NCBI RefSeq assembly: GCF_003688855.1
Contig: NZ_REFW01000002.1
Location: 744,001-808,000 of the forward strand
Source: Tessaracoccus antarcticus
Lineage (GTDB): Bacteria > Actinomycetota > Actinomycetes > Propionibacteriales > Propionibacteriaceae
Length of the DNA stretch: 64,000 nucleotides
Reading direction: 5' to 3'
Shown here: in pieces, positions 20,551-29,559 of the stretch
Layout of the letters: every line of letters starts with the position of its first letter
How positions within the stretch are numbered: position 1 is the first letter of the stretch
Position numbers and translations under genes: made by a program
The notes under the pieces: generated by a model
Told to the model about the DNA's origin: nothing
Databases searched by the model: none
The model's input: only the letters and a program-made list of their open reading frames with translations

Positions 20551-21267
20551 ATGAACGAATCGAGCGTGGTCGAGCATCCTGTGGCGCGCAGGTCCGAGGT
20601 GCGTGCCGGGGTTCGCGCGTCTCTGGCGGCTGGGCTCGGCCTCTTCCCCTTGGGCGTGGCTTTCGGCCTCCTGGTGATCAACTCGGGGTTGTCGTGGTGG
20701 GTGGCGCCCGCCCTGTCGGTGGCGGTGTTCGCCGGATCGATGGAACTGCTGCTGGTGGGACTGCTGGTCGCAGCCACTCCGCTGGCGACGATCGCCCTGA
20801 CGACACTGCTGGTGAATTTCCGGCACGTCTTCTACGCCTTCTCGTTCCCGTTGCAGGTGGTGCGCCACCCGGTGGCACGTGCGTACTCGGTGTATGCGCT
20901 CATTGATGAGGCGTGGGCCATCACGAACGCACGACCCCAGGGGTGGACGTCCTGGCGGCTGGTGTCGATGCAGCTGGCACTTCAGGGCTACTGGCTGGTG
21001 GGCGGCCTCGTGGGGGTCGTTGCGGCGCGACTCATCAACCGCCCCATAGAGGGACTGGGATTCGCTCTGTGTGCACTGTTCGTCACCCTTGCGCTGGACG
21101 CCTTCCGTTCCCGCCGGCAAGTCCCTCCCGTGGTCCTTGCGGGGCTCAGCTTCACCGTCGCGGTCGTGGTGGCGCCCGGCTCCGCGCTCTTCGTGGCCCT
21201 GCTGCTGTTCGTGGGCGCCCTGGTGGCGTTCCACCTCCTGAGCGGACGGAGCGACGCACGTGCCTGA
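20551..21267 (+). CDS. azlC: AzlC-family branched-chain amino acid exporter, large subunit
   Basis: A protein of about 238 residues with six or so hydrophobic helices. The conserved AzlC parts are GLFPLGVAFGLLV, FAGSMELLLVGLL and LLVNFRHVFYAFSF near the middle, followed by YALIDEAWAITN. AzlC with AzlD (E. coli YgaZ/YgaH) exports valine, leucine and isoleucine or analogues. The ATG at 20551 is preferred to the one at 20533; neither has a good ribosome binding site. The azlD start overlaps its end by 8 bp. Confidence 0.92.
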   Translation: MNESSVVEHPVARRSEVRAGVRASLAAGLGLFPLGVAFGLLVINSGLSWWVAPALSVAVFAGSMELLLVGLLVAATPLATIALTTLLVNFRHVFYAFSFPLQVVRHPVARAYSVYALIDEAWAITNARPQGWTSWRLVSMQLALQGYWLVGGLVGVVAARLINRPIEGLGFALCALFVTLALDAFRSRRQVPPVVLAGLSFTVAVVVAPGSALFVALLLFVGALVAFHLLSGRSDARA

Positions 21268-21586
21268 CCTCTCCTACGTGATGGCCGCTCTCGCCATTGC
21301 CTTCGTCATCACCGTGTCGCTGCGGGCGGTCCCGTTCCTGCTCCTCAAGCCGCTGCGCGAGTCCACGTTCGTCCGCCACATGGCGTTCTGGATGCCCGCG
21401 GGCATCCTGTGCATCCTGGCGGCCACCACGTTTCGTTCCTCCGCATTCGGAGAGGTCACGCACCTGTGGGAGGCCGCCGTCGCCACCGCCGTCACCGTGG
21501 TGGTGCATCTGGGGTTCGGGCGCCGCACGCTCCTCAGCGTGGGTGCCGGCACGGCCGTCTTCGTGACGCTCGTCAACCTCGTGTGA
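21260..21586 (+). CDS. azlD: AzlD-family branched-chain amino acid exporter, small subunit
   Basis: A 108-residue membrane protein with four hydrophobic segments and the family motif LRAVPFLLLKPLRES near the N-terminus. It pairs with AzlC, whose stop it overlaps by 8 bp from a GTG start. The last codons run into the convergent DUF4031 gene by 14 bp. Confidence 0.9.
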   Translation: MPDLSYVMAALAIAFVITVSLRAVPFLLLKPLRESTFVRHMAFWMPAGILCILAATTFRSSAFGEVTHLWEAAVATAVTVVVHLGFGRRTLLSVGAGTAVFVTLVNLV

Positions 21587-21863
21587 AGTGCCGCGTGGCA
21601 GGCCACTCATGCTTGCGCCTGCGCAGCCCGCTGGCGATGAGCCGCTGCACCAGATCCTTGGAACGCACCGGAATGGCTCCCATGGTCACGAGCTGGTCAT
21701 ACATGTGGGCGGGGACGTCGTAGTGGTCCCGGTCGAACGCACGGGGCGACACCTCGGCCCGTTCGGCGAAGTTGTGCAGTTCCTCGTGTGACACATCCGA
21801 AACCAGGTGCGAGAACGTCGTGCCGTGCGCGGGCCAGATGGGTGGGTCGATGAGGATTGCCAT
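21573..21863 (-). CDS. DUF4031 protein
   Basis: A 96-residue protein that closely matches DUF4031: the conserved IDPPIWPAHGTTFSHLVSD start, DRDHYDVPAHMYD in the middle and RSKDLVQRLIASGLR near the end. The function of the family is not known. The ATG at 21863 is chosen because the conserved domain begins there. It is short, lacks a signal peptide and is rich in His and Trp. It is convergent with azlD and divergent from the DUF2254 gene. Confidence 0.88.
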   Translation of the reverse strand: MAILIDPPIWPAHGTTFSHLVSDVSHEELHNFAERAEVSPRAFDRDHYDVPAHMYDQLVTMGAIPVRSKDLVQRLIASGLRRRKHEWPATRHFTRG

Positions 21864-21910
21864 GGCACAAGGATGCCCTCCCGTTGATGGGGCGGCCCTA
21901 GTCTGGGGGG

Positions 21911-23248
21911 ATGAACCGACTCTCCAGCTGGTGGTACAGGTTGCGCGAATCCTTCTGGTTCGTGCCACTGGTCTGCCTGGTGGCCGCCCTGGTGCTGGCC
22001 CAGACAATGGTGTCACTGGACAAGGCTGTCACCGATGACCTCTCCTCGGCGTGGTTCGCCTGGGTGTACGGCGTCGGGATAGACGGTTCCCGGGCCATGC
22101 TGGGCGCCATCGGCACGTCCATGTTGGCCGTGGCAGCCACCGCGTTCTCCATCACCATCTCGGTGGTGGTGACCGCGAGCGCCACCTATGGCCCACGGCT
22201 CGTGGGCAATTTCATGGCCGACCGCGGCAACCAGATCGTGCTGGGGGTGTTCGTGGCCACCTTCGTGTACTCGCTGATGGTGCTGCGCACCATCCGTTCC
22301 GAGGCGGACGACCAGACGTCGTTCGTCCCCCACCTGGCGGTGAACCTCGCCGTGCTCATGGCCGTGGCCGACGCGGTGCTGCTCGTGTGGTTCATCCACC
22401 ACATTGCGGCGTCGGTGCGGGTGGAAACGTTGGCCCACGGTGTTCGAACCAACTTCCGGGCGGTGGTGGAGCGCATGCACCCCCGGGAAGCACCGGAGGA
22501 CGTCACGCTGACGAGTGCACTGCGGGCGGGTGGTACGGCTGTCACGGCCGGTGCGGTCGGCTACCTCGTCGAGATTGACTTCCACCGCCTGCGGAACGTG
22601 GCCGAGGAGTCGGATGCGTTCATCGAGGTGGTCCCGCGCGTCGGGGACCACATTCTGGCGCGCGAGCCTCTGGCACGCATCTGGCCCGGGGAGGCCACCG
22701 ACGATGACGAGACGGTGGAGAAGATCCGCGACTGCGTGCGCATCGGGGATTCGCGGTCCGTCTACCAGGACATTCGGTTCGCCGAACAGCAGGTGCTGGA
22801 GCTGGCGGTCCGTGCCCTCTCCCCCGGTACCAATGATCCCTACACCGCTGTCAACGCCATCGAGGAGGTGGCTGCGGGCATCGTGATGGCGGTTTCGCAG
22901 GACCGACCGGGCAATACCCTGCTGGACAAGGGAACGGCGCGGGTCCACTTCGGGACGGTCAGCCTCGAGGAGATGGTCGACATGCCTTTCGACCAGGTCC
23001 GCCCCTACGCCCTGGATCACGTCATGGTGCTCACGGCGCTCATCGACCTGGCCACCCGCGTCACACTCGCGACGATCCACCCCGAGATCGCTGACCGAAT
23101 GCAACACCAGGTGGAGGTGTTGGTGGAGTGCTTCCGCGCCACCGACCCGCCCGCCCACGACATGTCGCGGTTGGAGGAGCACTTCGACGACCGTCGGGGT
23201 GCGCTGTCACGGCGTGGCAGGACAGCTGATCAGCCGACGACCTCGTAG
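21911..23248 (+). CDS. DUF2254 membrane protein
   Basis: A 445-residue membrane protein of the DUF2254 family. Four hydrophobic segments lie in the first ~175 residues ([28 protein letters not shown], then [15 protein letters not shown] and [16 protein letters not shown]). A soluble cytoplasmic domain follows with the family motif [12 protein letters not shown] near residue 305. The biochemical role is unknown. It stands alone, 47 bp from the divergent DUF4031 gene, and its 3' end overlaps the convergent wall-protein gene by 19 bp. Confidence 0.88.
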   Translation: MNRLSSWWYRLRESFWFVPLVCLVAALVLAQTMVSLDKAVTDDLSSAWFAWVYGVGIDGSRAMLGAIGTSMLAVAATAFSITISVVVTASATYGPRLVGNFMADRGNQIVLGVFVATFVYSLMVLRTIRSEADDQTSFVPHLAVNLAVLMAVADAVLLVWFIHHIAASVRVETLAHGVRTNFRAVVERMHPREAPEDVTLTSALRAGGTAVTAGAVGYLVEIDFHRLRNVAEESDAFIEVVPRVGDHILAREPLARIWPGEATDDDETVEKIRDCVRIGDSRSVYQDIRFAEQQVLELAVRALSPGTNDPYTAVNAIEEVAAGIVMAVSQDRPGNTLLDKGTARVHFGTVSLEEMVDMPFDQVRPYALDHVMVLTALIDLATRVTLATIHPEIADRMQHQVEVLVECFRATDPPAHDMSRLEEHFDDRRGALSRRGRTADQPTTS

Positions 23249-24420
23249 GCGACCTTGACCACTCCGGAGGAGGTGCCACCGATCTGCTGCATGGCGGCGG
23301 TGGACAGGTCCAGGCAGCGCCCGGAGATGTAGGGGCCGCGGTCGTTGATTCGCACGACGGCACTCTTGCCGTTGGCGAGGTTCGTGACCTTGACCATCGT
23401 GTTGAATGGCAGCGACTTGTGGGCGGCCGTCATGGCGTTGGTGTTGAACTGTTCGCCGTTGGCGGTCGGCTGGGCCTCCCAGTAGTACGAGGCCATGCAG
23501 GTGCTGCCGGATGCCGGGGTCAGGTTGTTCGACCCGGTGGGGGCTGTTTTCTTCACTCCGGGGTCTGCGACCTCCACCTTCGGGGCAGGCTCCTTCGTGC
23601 CGAGCGTGGTGACTTCGTGGACGGGCTGCCGTGAGATCACGGACTTGGCCAGCGTGGAGCTGACCAGCCTCCCGTCGTGGTAGACGTCGGTGTAGGTTTC
23701 GCGCGACATCCCCACGGCACCCTTGGTGGTGATCTTCTTCTCGCCCTTGGCCATCGTCTCAGAGCTGGTGGTCGTCTTCTTGAACGGGATGTCGACCTCC
23801 TTGGCGCTGGTCTTCACCTCGACGTCCACGAACGTGATGGCCAGACCGTCGGTGAGCGTGGTGTCGGCTGCTGGGGTGAGGGTGTCGTCTGCGTCGGGTG
23901 TCACCCCTGCCTCTGCCAGGGCATCGGCGACCGTGCCGGCCACGGTGAGCTGGGTGGTCTTGCCAGCCACTGTCAGGGTGACGTCCTTCGCCGTGGCGAT
24001 GTCCACGGACAACCCCTGGCGGGAGATACCGGTGGAGCGCGACGTCGAGAGCTTCGAATCCTGTGCGTCGAGGTTGAGGAATGCCAGCGCCTGGCCGACG
24101 TCGGGGGCCGTGGTCCACACGGTGCGCTTCACGCCGTCCACGCTCAAGTCCAGCGGCCGACCGTAGGCCACGGTGATTTCCATCCCCTGACTGATGCGTG
24201 TCTCCGGCCCTGGCAGCACGATGTCATGCTCCCCCAGCTCGATGCCCTCCAGTTCCAGCACAGCGGCCACGGTGTCCTCGCGCACGGCGATGGACGTGGC
24301 GGAATTGTCAACGACAAGTTCCACGTCATTCTTGTGCAGAGCAGTGGCAAGGCCTGCGGTGGTGACCAGGGCCAGGGCGGAGATGCCTGCGACGGCGGGG
24401 ATCAGGAGTGTGCGTGCCAT
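23230..24420 (-). CDS. Secreted DUF348-G5-RlpA cell-wall protein
   Basis: A 396-residue secreted protein with the layout of actinobacterial Rpf and YabE proteins: a basic N-terminus and signal helix ([20 protein letters not shown]), three DUF348 ubiquitin-like repeats between about 35 and 205, and a G5 domain near 205-280. A Pro/Thr linker leads to a C-terminal double-psi barrel of the RlpA type instead of an Rpf lysozyme-like domain. The barrel has [19 protein letters not shown] and the catalytic-type [10 protein letters not shown]. RlpA-type barrels cleave glycan strands, so a peptidoglycan remodelling role is likely. The ATG at 24420 has GAGGAAG upstream; an in-frame ATG at 24501 would hide the signal peptide. 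Confidence 0.88.
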   Translation of the reverse strand: MARTLLIPAVAGISALALVTTAGLATALHKNDVELVVDNSATSIAVREDTVAAVLELEGIELGEHDIVLPGPETRISQGMEITVAYGRPLDLSVDGVKRTVWTTAPDVGQALAFLNLDAQDSKLSTSRSTGISRQGLSVDIATAKDVTLTVAGKTTQLTVAGTVADALAEAGVTPDADDTLTPAADTTLTDGLAITFVDVEVKTSAKEVDIPFKKTTTSSETMAKGEKKITTKGAVGMSRETYTDVYHDGRLVSSTLAKSVISRQPVHEVTTLGTKEPAPKVEVADPGVKKTAPTGSNNLTPASGSTCMASYYWEAQPTANGEQFNTNAMTAAHKSLPFNTMVKVTNLANGKSAVVRINDRGPYISGRCLDLSTAAMQQIGGTSSGVVKVAYEVVG

Positions 24421-24542
24421 GTGGCGGGACTTCCTCGTGCGGGGCGATGTGCCGGGGTGGACCGGCAACATCAGCGTAACTCCGACCTGAATATTTCCCA
24501 AAGAATTCCTGAGAGAATCTCAGAACTGCGGCGTGTCGTGCA

Positions 24543-25475
24543 TCAGTGGTGGCCTTCACGCTCATGACGCAGGCGCTCGGGGTGCTCGAACTGGAAGGTG
24601 GAGTGCTCGATGCTGACGTCAAAGTGTTCGGCCACGCAGTGCTGCATCCGATCCAGCAGTCCCGGGAGCGAGCCGTCCTCGAAGGATGAGGGCGACACCA
24701 CAACGTGCGCTGTCAGGACCGGAAGTCCCGTTGCGATCTGCGACGCGTGGAGGTCGTGGACCTCCAGCACGTCCGGCAGGCCCAGGAGGTGCTGCCGCAC
24801 CTCGGAGAGCGCCAGGCCGGGAGGAGTGGACTCCAGGAGCACGTTGGTGGTCTCGATGAGCAGTCTGATGGCGCGCGGGATGATGAGGATGCCGATCAAC
24901 AGGCCGGCGAGCGAGTCGGCGCCTCCCCACCCAGTGGTCGCGATGACGATGGCTGCGGCGATGACCGCAACGGAGCCCAGTGCATCATTGACCACCTCCA
25001 GGAACGCAGCCCGCAGGTTGAAGTTCGCGTTGCGACTGGAGGCGAGGACCAGCAGTGAGGCCACGTTGCCGACGAGGCCGATGATGCCAAAGATCAGCAG
25101 CTCCGTGGACGGGATGGTGGGTGGCTCGGAGAGCCTGCCGATGCCCTCGACGATCACGAAGAGCCCCACCCCCAGCAGCACTGCGGCCTGTGCGGTCGCG
25201 GCGAGTACCTCGGCTCGACGAAAGCCCCACGTCCGCCGGTCGCTCGCGGCCCGGGTGCTGAGGTGCGAGGCTGCCAGCGCCATGGCAAGGCCCCCCGCGT
25301 CGGTGAGCATGTGTCCGGCATCCACGAGCAGTGCCAGTGACCCCGTCCAGATGGCGCCCACGACCTCGGCCAGAAGGATCGCCACGGTGATCCCGAACGT
25401 CACCATGATCCTCGTACGGTGCGTCCGCGCGGCGTCGGCGAAGTCACCGAGCGCAGTGCCGTGCGAGTGTGCCAT
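24543..25475 (-). CDS. CDF-family divalent cation efflux transporter
   Basis: A 310-residue cation diffusion facilitator, which exports Zn2+, Co2+ or a similar metal in exchange for protons. Six helices are evident, with the metal-site motifs LLVDAGHMLTDAGGL (helix II, HxxxD) and AAFLEVVNDALGS (helix V, in which the first D/H is N). The HSHG start and the HHEREGHH-type tail supply further metal-binding His. The pattern (H in helix II) fits CzcD/ZitB zinc exporters. The ATG at 25475 is favoured; one 18 bp upstream is also possible. It is divergent from sulP. Confidence 0.9.
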   Translation of the reverse strand: MAHSHGTALGDFADAARTHRTRIMVTFGITVAILLAEVVGAIWTGSLALLVDAGHMLTDAGGLAMALAASHLSTRAASDRRTWGFRRAEVLAATAQAAVLLGVGLFVIVEGIGRLSEPPTIPSTELLIFGIIGLVGNVASLLVLASSRNANFNLRAAFLEVVNDALGSVAVIAAAIVIATTGWGGADSLAGLLIGILIIPRAIRLLIETTNVLLESTPPGLALSEVRQHLLGLPDVLEVHDLHASQIATGLPVLTAHVVVSPSSFEDGSLPGLLDRMQHCVAEHFDVSIEHSTFQFEHPERLRHEREGHH

Positions 25476-25856
25476 GGCCACAAAATAGCGCATGCATCCA
25501 CGCCGTCCGGGCTTGCGCACTCCCCCCACGGTCGAGGATGTGCCCATGGACGCCGTGATCCTCCGGGCACCACGGTGAGGTGGACGAACGCCTTCGACGA
25601 CGGTCCCTCCGCCCCTGCCGCCGTCGTCACAGACGCCGTGAGCACACTGGTGGGTTTCTGTTCCACCTGCTGACGTTTCTGTGGGACTGGGCCCGACGCA
25701 TCGGGCTTGCGGCATTCGGCGGTCGAAGGCGCCGCTGTGTATCGTCGGTGATGGCCTGTTCACATTCCCGGCCCGTCCTGCTCCGCCGTCGCCGGTGGAT
25801 CGTGCGCTGTGAGCCCCCCGCCAGTCGACACCCCGTACGCCCCAGGAGATCTTGCC
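25476..25856. other. Divergent intergenic region between the CDF and SulP genes
   Basis: This 381-bp gap contains no gene I can support. One plus-strand frame ends at 25673 and includes PGTTVRWTN, a short resemblance to cupredoxins, but nothing else of that fold. Promoters for both flanking genes must lie here; I could not place them with confidence. Confidence 0.5.
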
Positions 25857-27374
25857 TTGACAGCTGTTCGCCATGCCCAGGACCACACGTCGCGGTATGC
25901 ACCCGACCCCTCCGTGCTGACGGCGCTCCGCACCCCGCGAATCCTCGTGCGGGAGGTGTTGGCCGGGCTCGTCGTGGCAATGGCCCTGATCCCGGAAGCC
26001 ATCTCGTTCTCGATCATCGCCGGGGTGGACCCGCGGTACGGGTTGTTCTCGTCGTTCGTGATGGCCGTCTCCATTGCGTTCCTGGGAGGCCGGCCGGCCA
26101 TGATCTCGGCCGCAACCGGCGCCGTCGCGCTCGTCATTGCCCCGGTGGCGCGCGACCACGGGATCGACTACTTCCTCGCGACCGTGATCCTCGCCGGCAT
26201 CTTCCAGGTGCTTCTGGCTGCACTCGGTGTGGCCAAGCTCATGCGGTTCATTCCCCGCAGCGTCATGGTCGGATTCGTCAACGCCCTCGCCATCCTGATC
26301 TTCGCTGCCCAACTGCCGCACCTCATCGGTGTGCCGTGGCTGGTGTATCCGCTGGTGGCCGGTGGGCTGTTGCTGATGGTCGGCATGCCCAAGATCACCA
26401 AGGTGGTCCCCGCGCCACTGGTGTCCATCGTGCTCACCACCGTGGCTGTGGTGGTCCTGGCCATCAACGTCCCCACCGTCGGGGACCAGGGTGAGTTGCC
26501 GAGAAGCCTGCCGCAGTTCCTCTTCCCCGACGTGCCCCTGACCCTGGACACCCTCAGGATCATCGCTCCCTATGCCCTGGGAATGGCTCTCGTGGGCCTG
26601 CTGGAGTCGCTCATGACGGCGAAGCTCGTCGACGACGTGACCGACACTCACTCCCGCAAGAGCCGGGAGGCCTGGGGTCAGGGTGTGGCCAACGTCCTCT
26701 CGGGGCTCTTCGGCGGCATGGGTGGCTGCGCCATGATCGGCCAGACGATGATCAACGTGAAGGCGTCCGGCGCCCGGACACGGATCTCCACGTTCCTGGC
26801 CGGTGTGTTCCTGCTCATCCTGGTGGTGGGTCTGGGTGACCTGGTCGGCGCCATCCCCATGGCGGCGCTCGTGGCAGTGATGGTCATGGTCTCGGTGGGC
26901 ACGTTCGACTGGCACAGCATCCGCCCCAGAACCCTCATGCGCCTGCCGCGCAGCGAGACCGCCGTGATGCTCATCACGGTGATCACCGTCGTCCTGACGA
27001 GCAACCTCGCCATCGGTGTGGTCGTGGGCGTACTGGCCGCGTCCGTGTTGTTCGTGCGCCGCGTCGCCCATTTCGTGACGGTGGACAAGACGATCATCGA
27101 CGGGGGGGCCACTGCGCACTACGCAGTCAACGGAGAGCTGTTCTTCGCCTCCAGCAACGATCTGACCACCCAGTTCGACTACACCGAGGACCCGCAGCAC
27201 GTCATTATCGACATGTCGCGCTCACACATCTGGGACGCCTCGACGGTGGCCGCACTGGACGCGATCGTGACGAAGTACGAGCGTCTGGGCACGTCCGTGA
27301 CGTTCGAGGGCCTCAACGGCCAGGCCAGCCGCTTCCACGCCAACCTGACAGGCAATCTCGGCGCCGGCCACTGA
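25857..27374 (+). CDS. SulP-family anion transporter with STAS domain
   Basis: A protein of about 505 residues in the SLC26/SulP family, with ten or more hydrophobic helices and a C-terminal STAS domain. Recognisable parts are LVVAMALIPEAISFSIIAG with the DPRYGLFSSF loop, SAATGAVALVI, LLESLMTAKLVDD and GGCAMIGQTMINVKASGARTR. The STAS part includes HVIIDMSRSHIWDASTVAALD. Substrates of the family include sulfate and bicarbonate; none can be assigned. I prefer TTG at 25857, with AGGAG 8-10 nt upstream, over the in-frame GTG at 25809. Confidence 0.92.
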   Translation: MTAVRHAQDHTSRYAPDPSVLTALRTPRILVREVLAGLVVAMALIPEAISFSIIAGVDPRYGLFSSFVMAVSIAFLGGRPAMISAATGAVALVIAPVARDHGIDYFLATVILAGIFQVLLAALGVAKLMRFIPRSVMVGFVNALAILIFAAQLPHLIGVPWLVYPLVAGGLLLMVGMPKITKVVPAPLVSIVLTTVAVVVLAINVPTVGDQGELPRSLPQFLFPDVPLTLDTLRIIAPYALGMALVGLLESLMTAKLVDDVTDTHSRKSREAWGQGVANVLSGLFGGMGGCAMIGQTMINVKASGARTRISTFLAGVFLLILVVGLGDLVGAIPMAALVAVMVMVSVGTFDWHSIRPRTLMRLPRSETAVMLITVITVVLTSNLAIGVVVGVLAASVLFVRRVAHFVTVDKTIIDGGATAHYAVNGELFFASSNDLTTQFDYTEDPQHVIIDMSRSHIWDASTVAALDAIVTKYERLGTSVTFEGLNGQASRFHANLTGNLGAGH

Positions 27375-27398
27375 CCCGTCTCCACCAAATGGTTGACG

Positions 27399-27413
27399 AC
27401 TGGTTCAACCGGT
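27399..27413 (+). promoter_or_regulatory. 15-bp palindromic operator candidate upstream of the MMPL gene
   Basis: ACTGGTT-C-AACCGGT is symmetric except for one pair. It follows directly after TTGACG (27393-27398), a good -35 box, and so fills the promoter spacer. An additional GGTTGA at 27391-27396 makes a second inverted arrangement. It is probably the site of a TetR/MarR-type repressor not encoded nearby. Confidence 0.5.
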
Positions 27414-27447
27414 TTGGCGATGCCCGGACCCCCTCCTGCGGGGTGGG

Positions 27448-29559
27448 ATGGGTTCCATGGCACACCTACGCATTCCCACACGCCTTCCTGAACGCCTCAC
27501 GTCCCGACGTGGGGCCTGGATCTCGCTCGCAATCGTCCTCGTCGTCTTCGTCGCCCTCTTCGGGGCCTTCGGGCGGGCCACAGCCCCTGCCGGCAACGAC
27601 ACGGCACCACCTGACTCGGAGTCCGCGCAGGCCTCGGCACTCCTCGCGGAGTTCCCCGACGCCGATGAGCAGTCGGTCCTTGTCGTGGGCTCACGTGCCG
27701 ACGGTGCGGCACTCACCGCGCAGGACCTGGCCTCGATTAGTGAGCTCGTGCCGGCGCTGGACGGCCAGACTGGCCACACCGCCACCGGCCCCATGCCCAG
27801 CGAGGACGGCCGTGCGGCCGTCATCATCACGCCCATCACTGTGGGTTCCGACAATGCGGAGACAGCGCAGGCCATCAAGGACCTTCGCGCCATCATCGCC
27901 GACCAGCCCGTGCAGGGCGTTGACCTGCAGGTGACCGGCGGTCCCGCTTTCGGCGCCGACGTCACGTCCTCCTTCGACGGCGCAGACTTCACACTGCTGC
28001 TGGTCACCATCCTCATCGTGGCGGTGCTTCTCATCGCCACGTACCGCTCCCCCGTCCTGTGGCTCCTGCCACTGCTGGTGGTGGCGTTCGCCGACCAGTT
28101 GGCCAACAAGGTGACCGCCGCCGTGGGCACGGCACTGGAACTGCAGTTCGACGCAGGCATCATCAGCGTGCTGGTCTTCGGCGCTGGCACCAACTACGCA
28201 CTCCTGCTCATCTCCCGTTACCGGGAGGAACTGCTCCAGTCACACGACCACCGCGCGGCCCTGGCCTCGGCATGGCGCAAGACCGTGCCGGCCATCCTCG
28301 CCTCCAACCTCACCGTGGTGCTGTCCCTGCTGACCCTCGCGTTCGCCGTGATCCCCGGCACCCGCGGACTCGGCATCTCCTCCGCGGTTGGTCTCCTCAT
28401 CGCCCTTGTCGCTGTGCTGTTCGCGCTGCCGCCGGTGCTCGCGGTGTGCGGACGCAAGGCGTTCTGGCCATTCGTCCCCCAGCCCGGCTCCGCCGCGAAG
28501 CATGGCAAGGGCTGGCGAGCCGTTGCCTCCTACGTCGTGCGTCGCCCGCTCGTGGGGCTCGGCGCCGGCCTCGCACTGCTGGCCGTCATGGCCACGGGGC
28601 TGTTCGGCACGCAGGTGGGTCTCAGCCAGGTGGAGAAGTTTCGTGTGGCCTCGGAGTCCGCAGTCGGCCTCGAGGTGCTCTCCGAGCATTTCCCTGCCGG
28701 TGAATCGCAGCCCATCCTCATCGTCGCCGCGTCGTCGCAGGCGCAGTCCGTCACCGATGCCGCCGCCGGCATCGACGGTGTCATCCGCGCCACCATCACC
28801 GGTCGGACCAGCGACGGTACGTGGTCGCGCATCATGGTGACGGGCGAGTGGGCCCCCAGCACACCCGAGAGCCTCGAGCTCGTCACTGACCTGCGAGACG
28901 CCGTCCACGACATCGACGGCGCCGAGGCACAGGTGGGTGGCGCCACAGCGACGGATCTCGACGCCCGTACCGGCAACTCCAGGGATCTTCTCGTCATCGC
29001 CCCGCTGGTGCTGGCGGTCAGCTTCGTGGTGCTGGTCCTGTTGCTGCGCTCGCTCGTGGCGCCGCTGCTCCTCATGCTGGTCAACCTCGTGAGTGCTGCC
29101 GCGGCCATCGGAGCCGGATCCTTCCTCAGCGGCATCCTCTTCAAGCAGGATGCACTGGACCTGCAGGTGCCACTGCTGTCGTTCATGTTCCTCGTGGCAC
29201 TGGGGATCGACTACACGATCTTCCTTGTCCACCGTGCCCGCGCCGAGGCGCAGGTGGTGGGCACCCGCCGGGGCATGGTCAACGCCGTCGCCCACACCGG
29301 GGGCGTCATCACCAGCGCAGGCATCGTGCTGGCGGCCGTCTTCGCGGCACTGGGTGTCCTGCCGCTGGTGACCCTGGGTCAGCTCGGCCTGATCGTGGGG
29401 CTCGGCGTCCTGGTGGATACGCTCGTGGTGCGCACCATCATCGTTCCGTCACTGTTCGGTCTCTTCGGTGACAGGATGTGGTGGCCGCGATCCATCGAAC
29501 GAGACGTCGACCAGGTGGGGGAAGCAGCACATGAAGAGGAACCCGTCCTCGTGGGTTGA
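27448..29559 (+). CDS. MMPL/RND-family membrane exporter
   Basis: A 703-residue MMPL-type RND transporter. It has two halves, each with one helix, a large extracytoplasmic loop and a bundle of five helices. The helix-4 proton-relay type segments are FGAGTNYALLLISRYREEL in the first half and LGIDYTIFLVHRARAE in the second. At 703 residues it is the compact actinobacterial form; mycobacterial MmpLs are about 950. Such proteins export lipids, siderophores or drugs. An in-frame ATG at 27457 is an alternative start. The histidine kinase gene overlaps its 3' end by 29 bp, so exporter and sensor are coupled. Confidence 0.92.
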   Translation: MGSMAHLRIPTRLPERLTSRRGAWISLAIVLVVFVALFGAFGRATAPAGNDTAPPDSESAQASALLAEFPDADEQSVLVVGSRADGAALTAQDLASISELVPALDGQTGHTATGPMPSEDGRAAVIITPITVGSDNAETAQAIKDLRAIIADQPVQGVDLQVTGGPAFGADVTSSFDGADFTLLLVTILIVAVLLIATYRSPVLWLLPLLVVAFADQLANKVTAAVGTALELQFDAGIISVLVFGAGTNYALLLISRYREELLQSHDHRAALASAWRKTVPAILASNLTVVLSLLTLAFAVIPGTRGLGISSAVGLLIALVAVLFALPPVLAVCGRKAFWPFVPQPGSAAKHGKGWRAVASYVVRRPLVGLGAGLALLAVMATGLFGTQVGLSQVEKFRVASESAVGLEVLSEHFPAGESQPILIVAASSQAQSVTDAAAGIDGVIRATITGRTSDGTWSRIMVTGEWAPSTPESLELVTDLRDAVHDIDGAEAQVGGATATDLDARTGNSRDLLVIAPLVLAVSFVVLVLLLRSLVAPLLLMLVNLVSAAAAIGAGSFLSGILFKQDALDLQVPLLSFMFLVALGIDYTIFLVHRARAEAQVVGTRRGMVNAVAHTGGVITSAGIVLAAVFAALGVLPLVTLGQLGLIVGLGVLVDTLVVRTIIVPSLFGLFGDRMWWPRSIERDVDQVGEAAHEEEPVLVG

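Noticed and set aside
24421-24542. A c-di-AMP (ydaO) riboswitch before the DUF348-G5-RlpA gene
   Set aside because: Such elements occur before Rpf-like genes, but the 122-bp leader lacks the length and conserved blocks; it shows only small hairpins.
25566-25673. A cupredoxin fragment (PGTTVRWTN) upstream of sulP
   Set aside because: Only one short motif matches; the copper ligands and the rest of the fold are absent.
24543-27200. An 885-codon minus-strand open frame across the CDF and SulP genes
   Set aside because: Only its last ~310 codons are the CDF transporter; the rest is antisense to the well-supported SulP gene and is rich in His/Asp/Gly as expected for a shadow frame.
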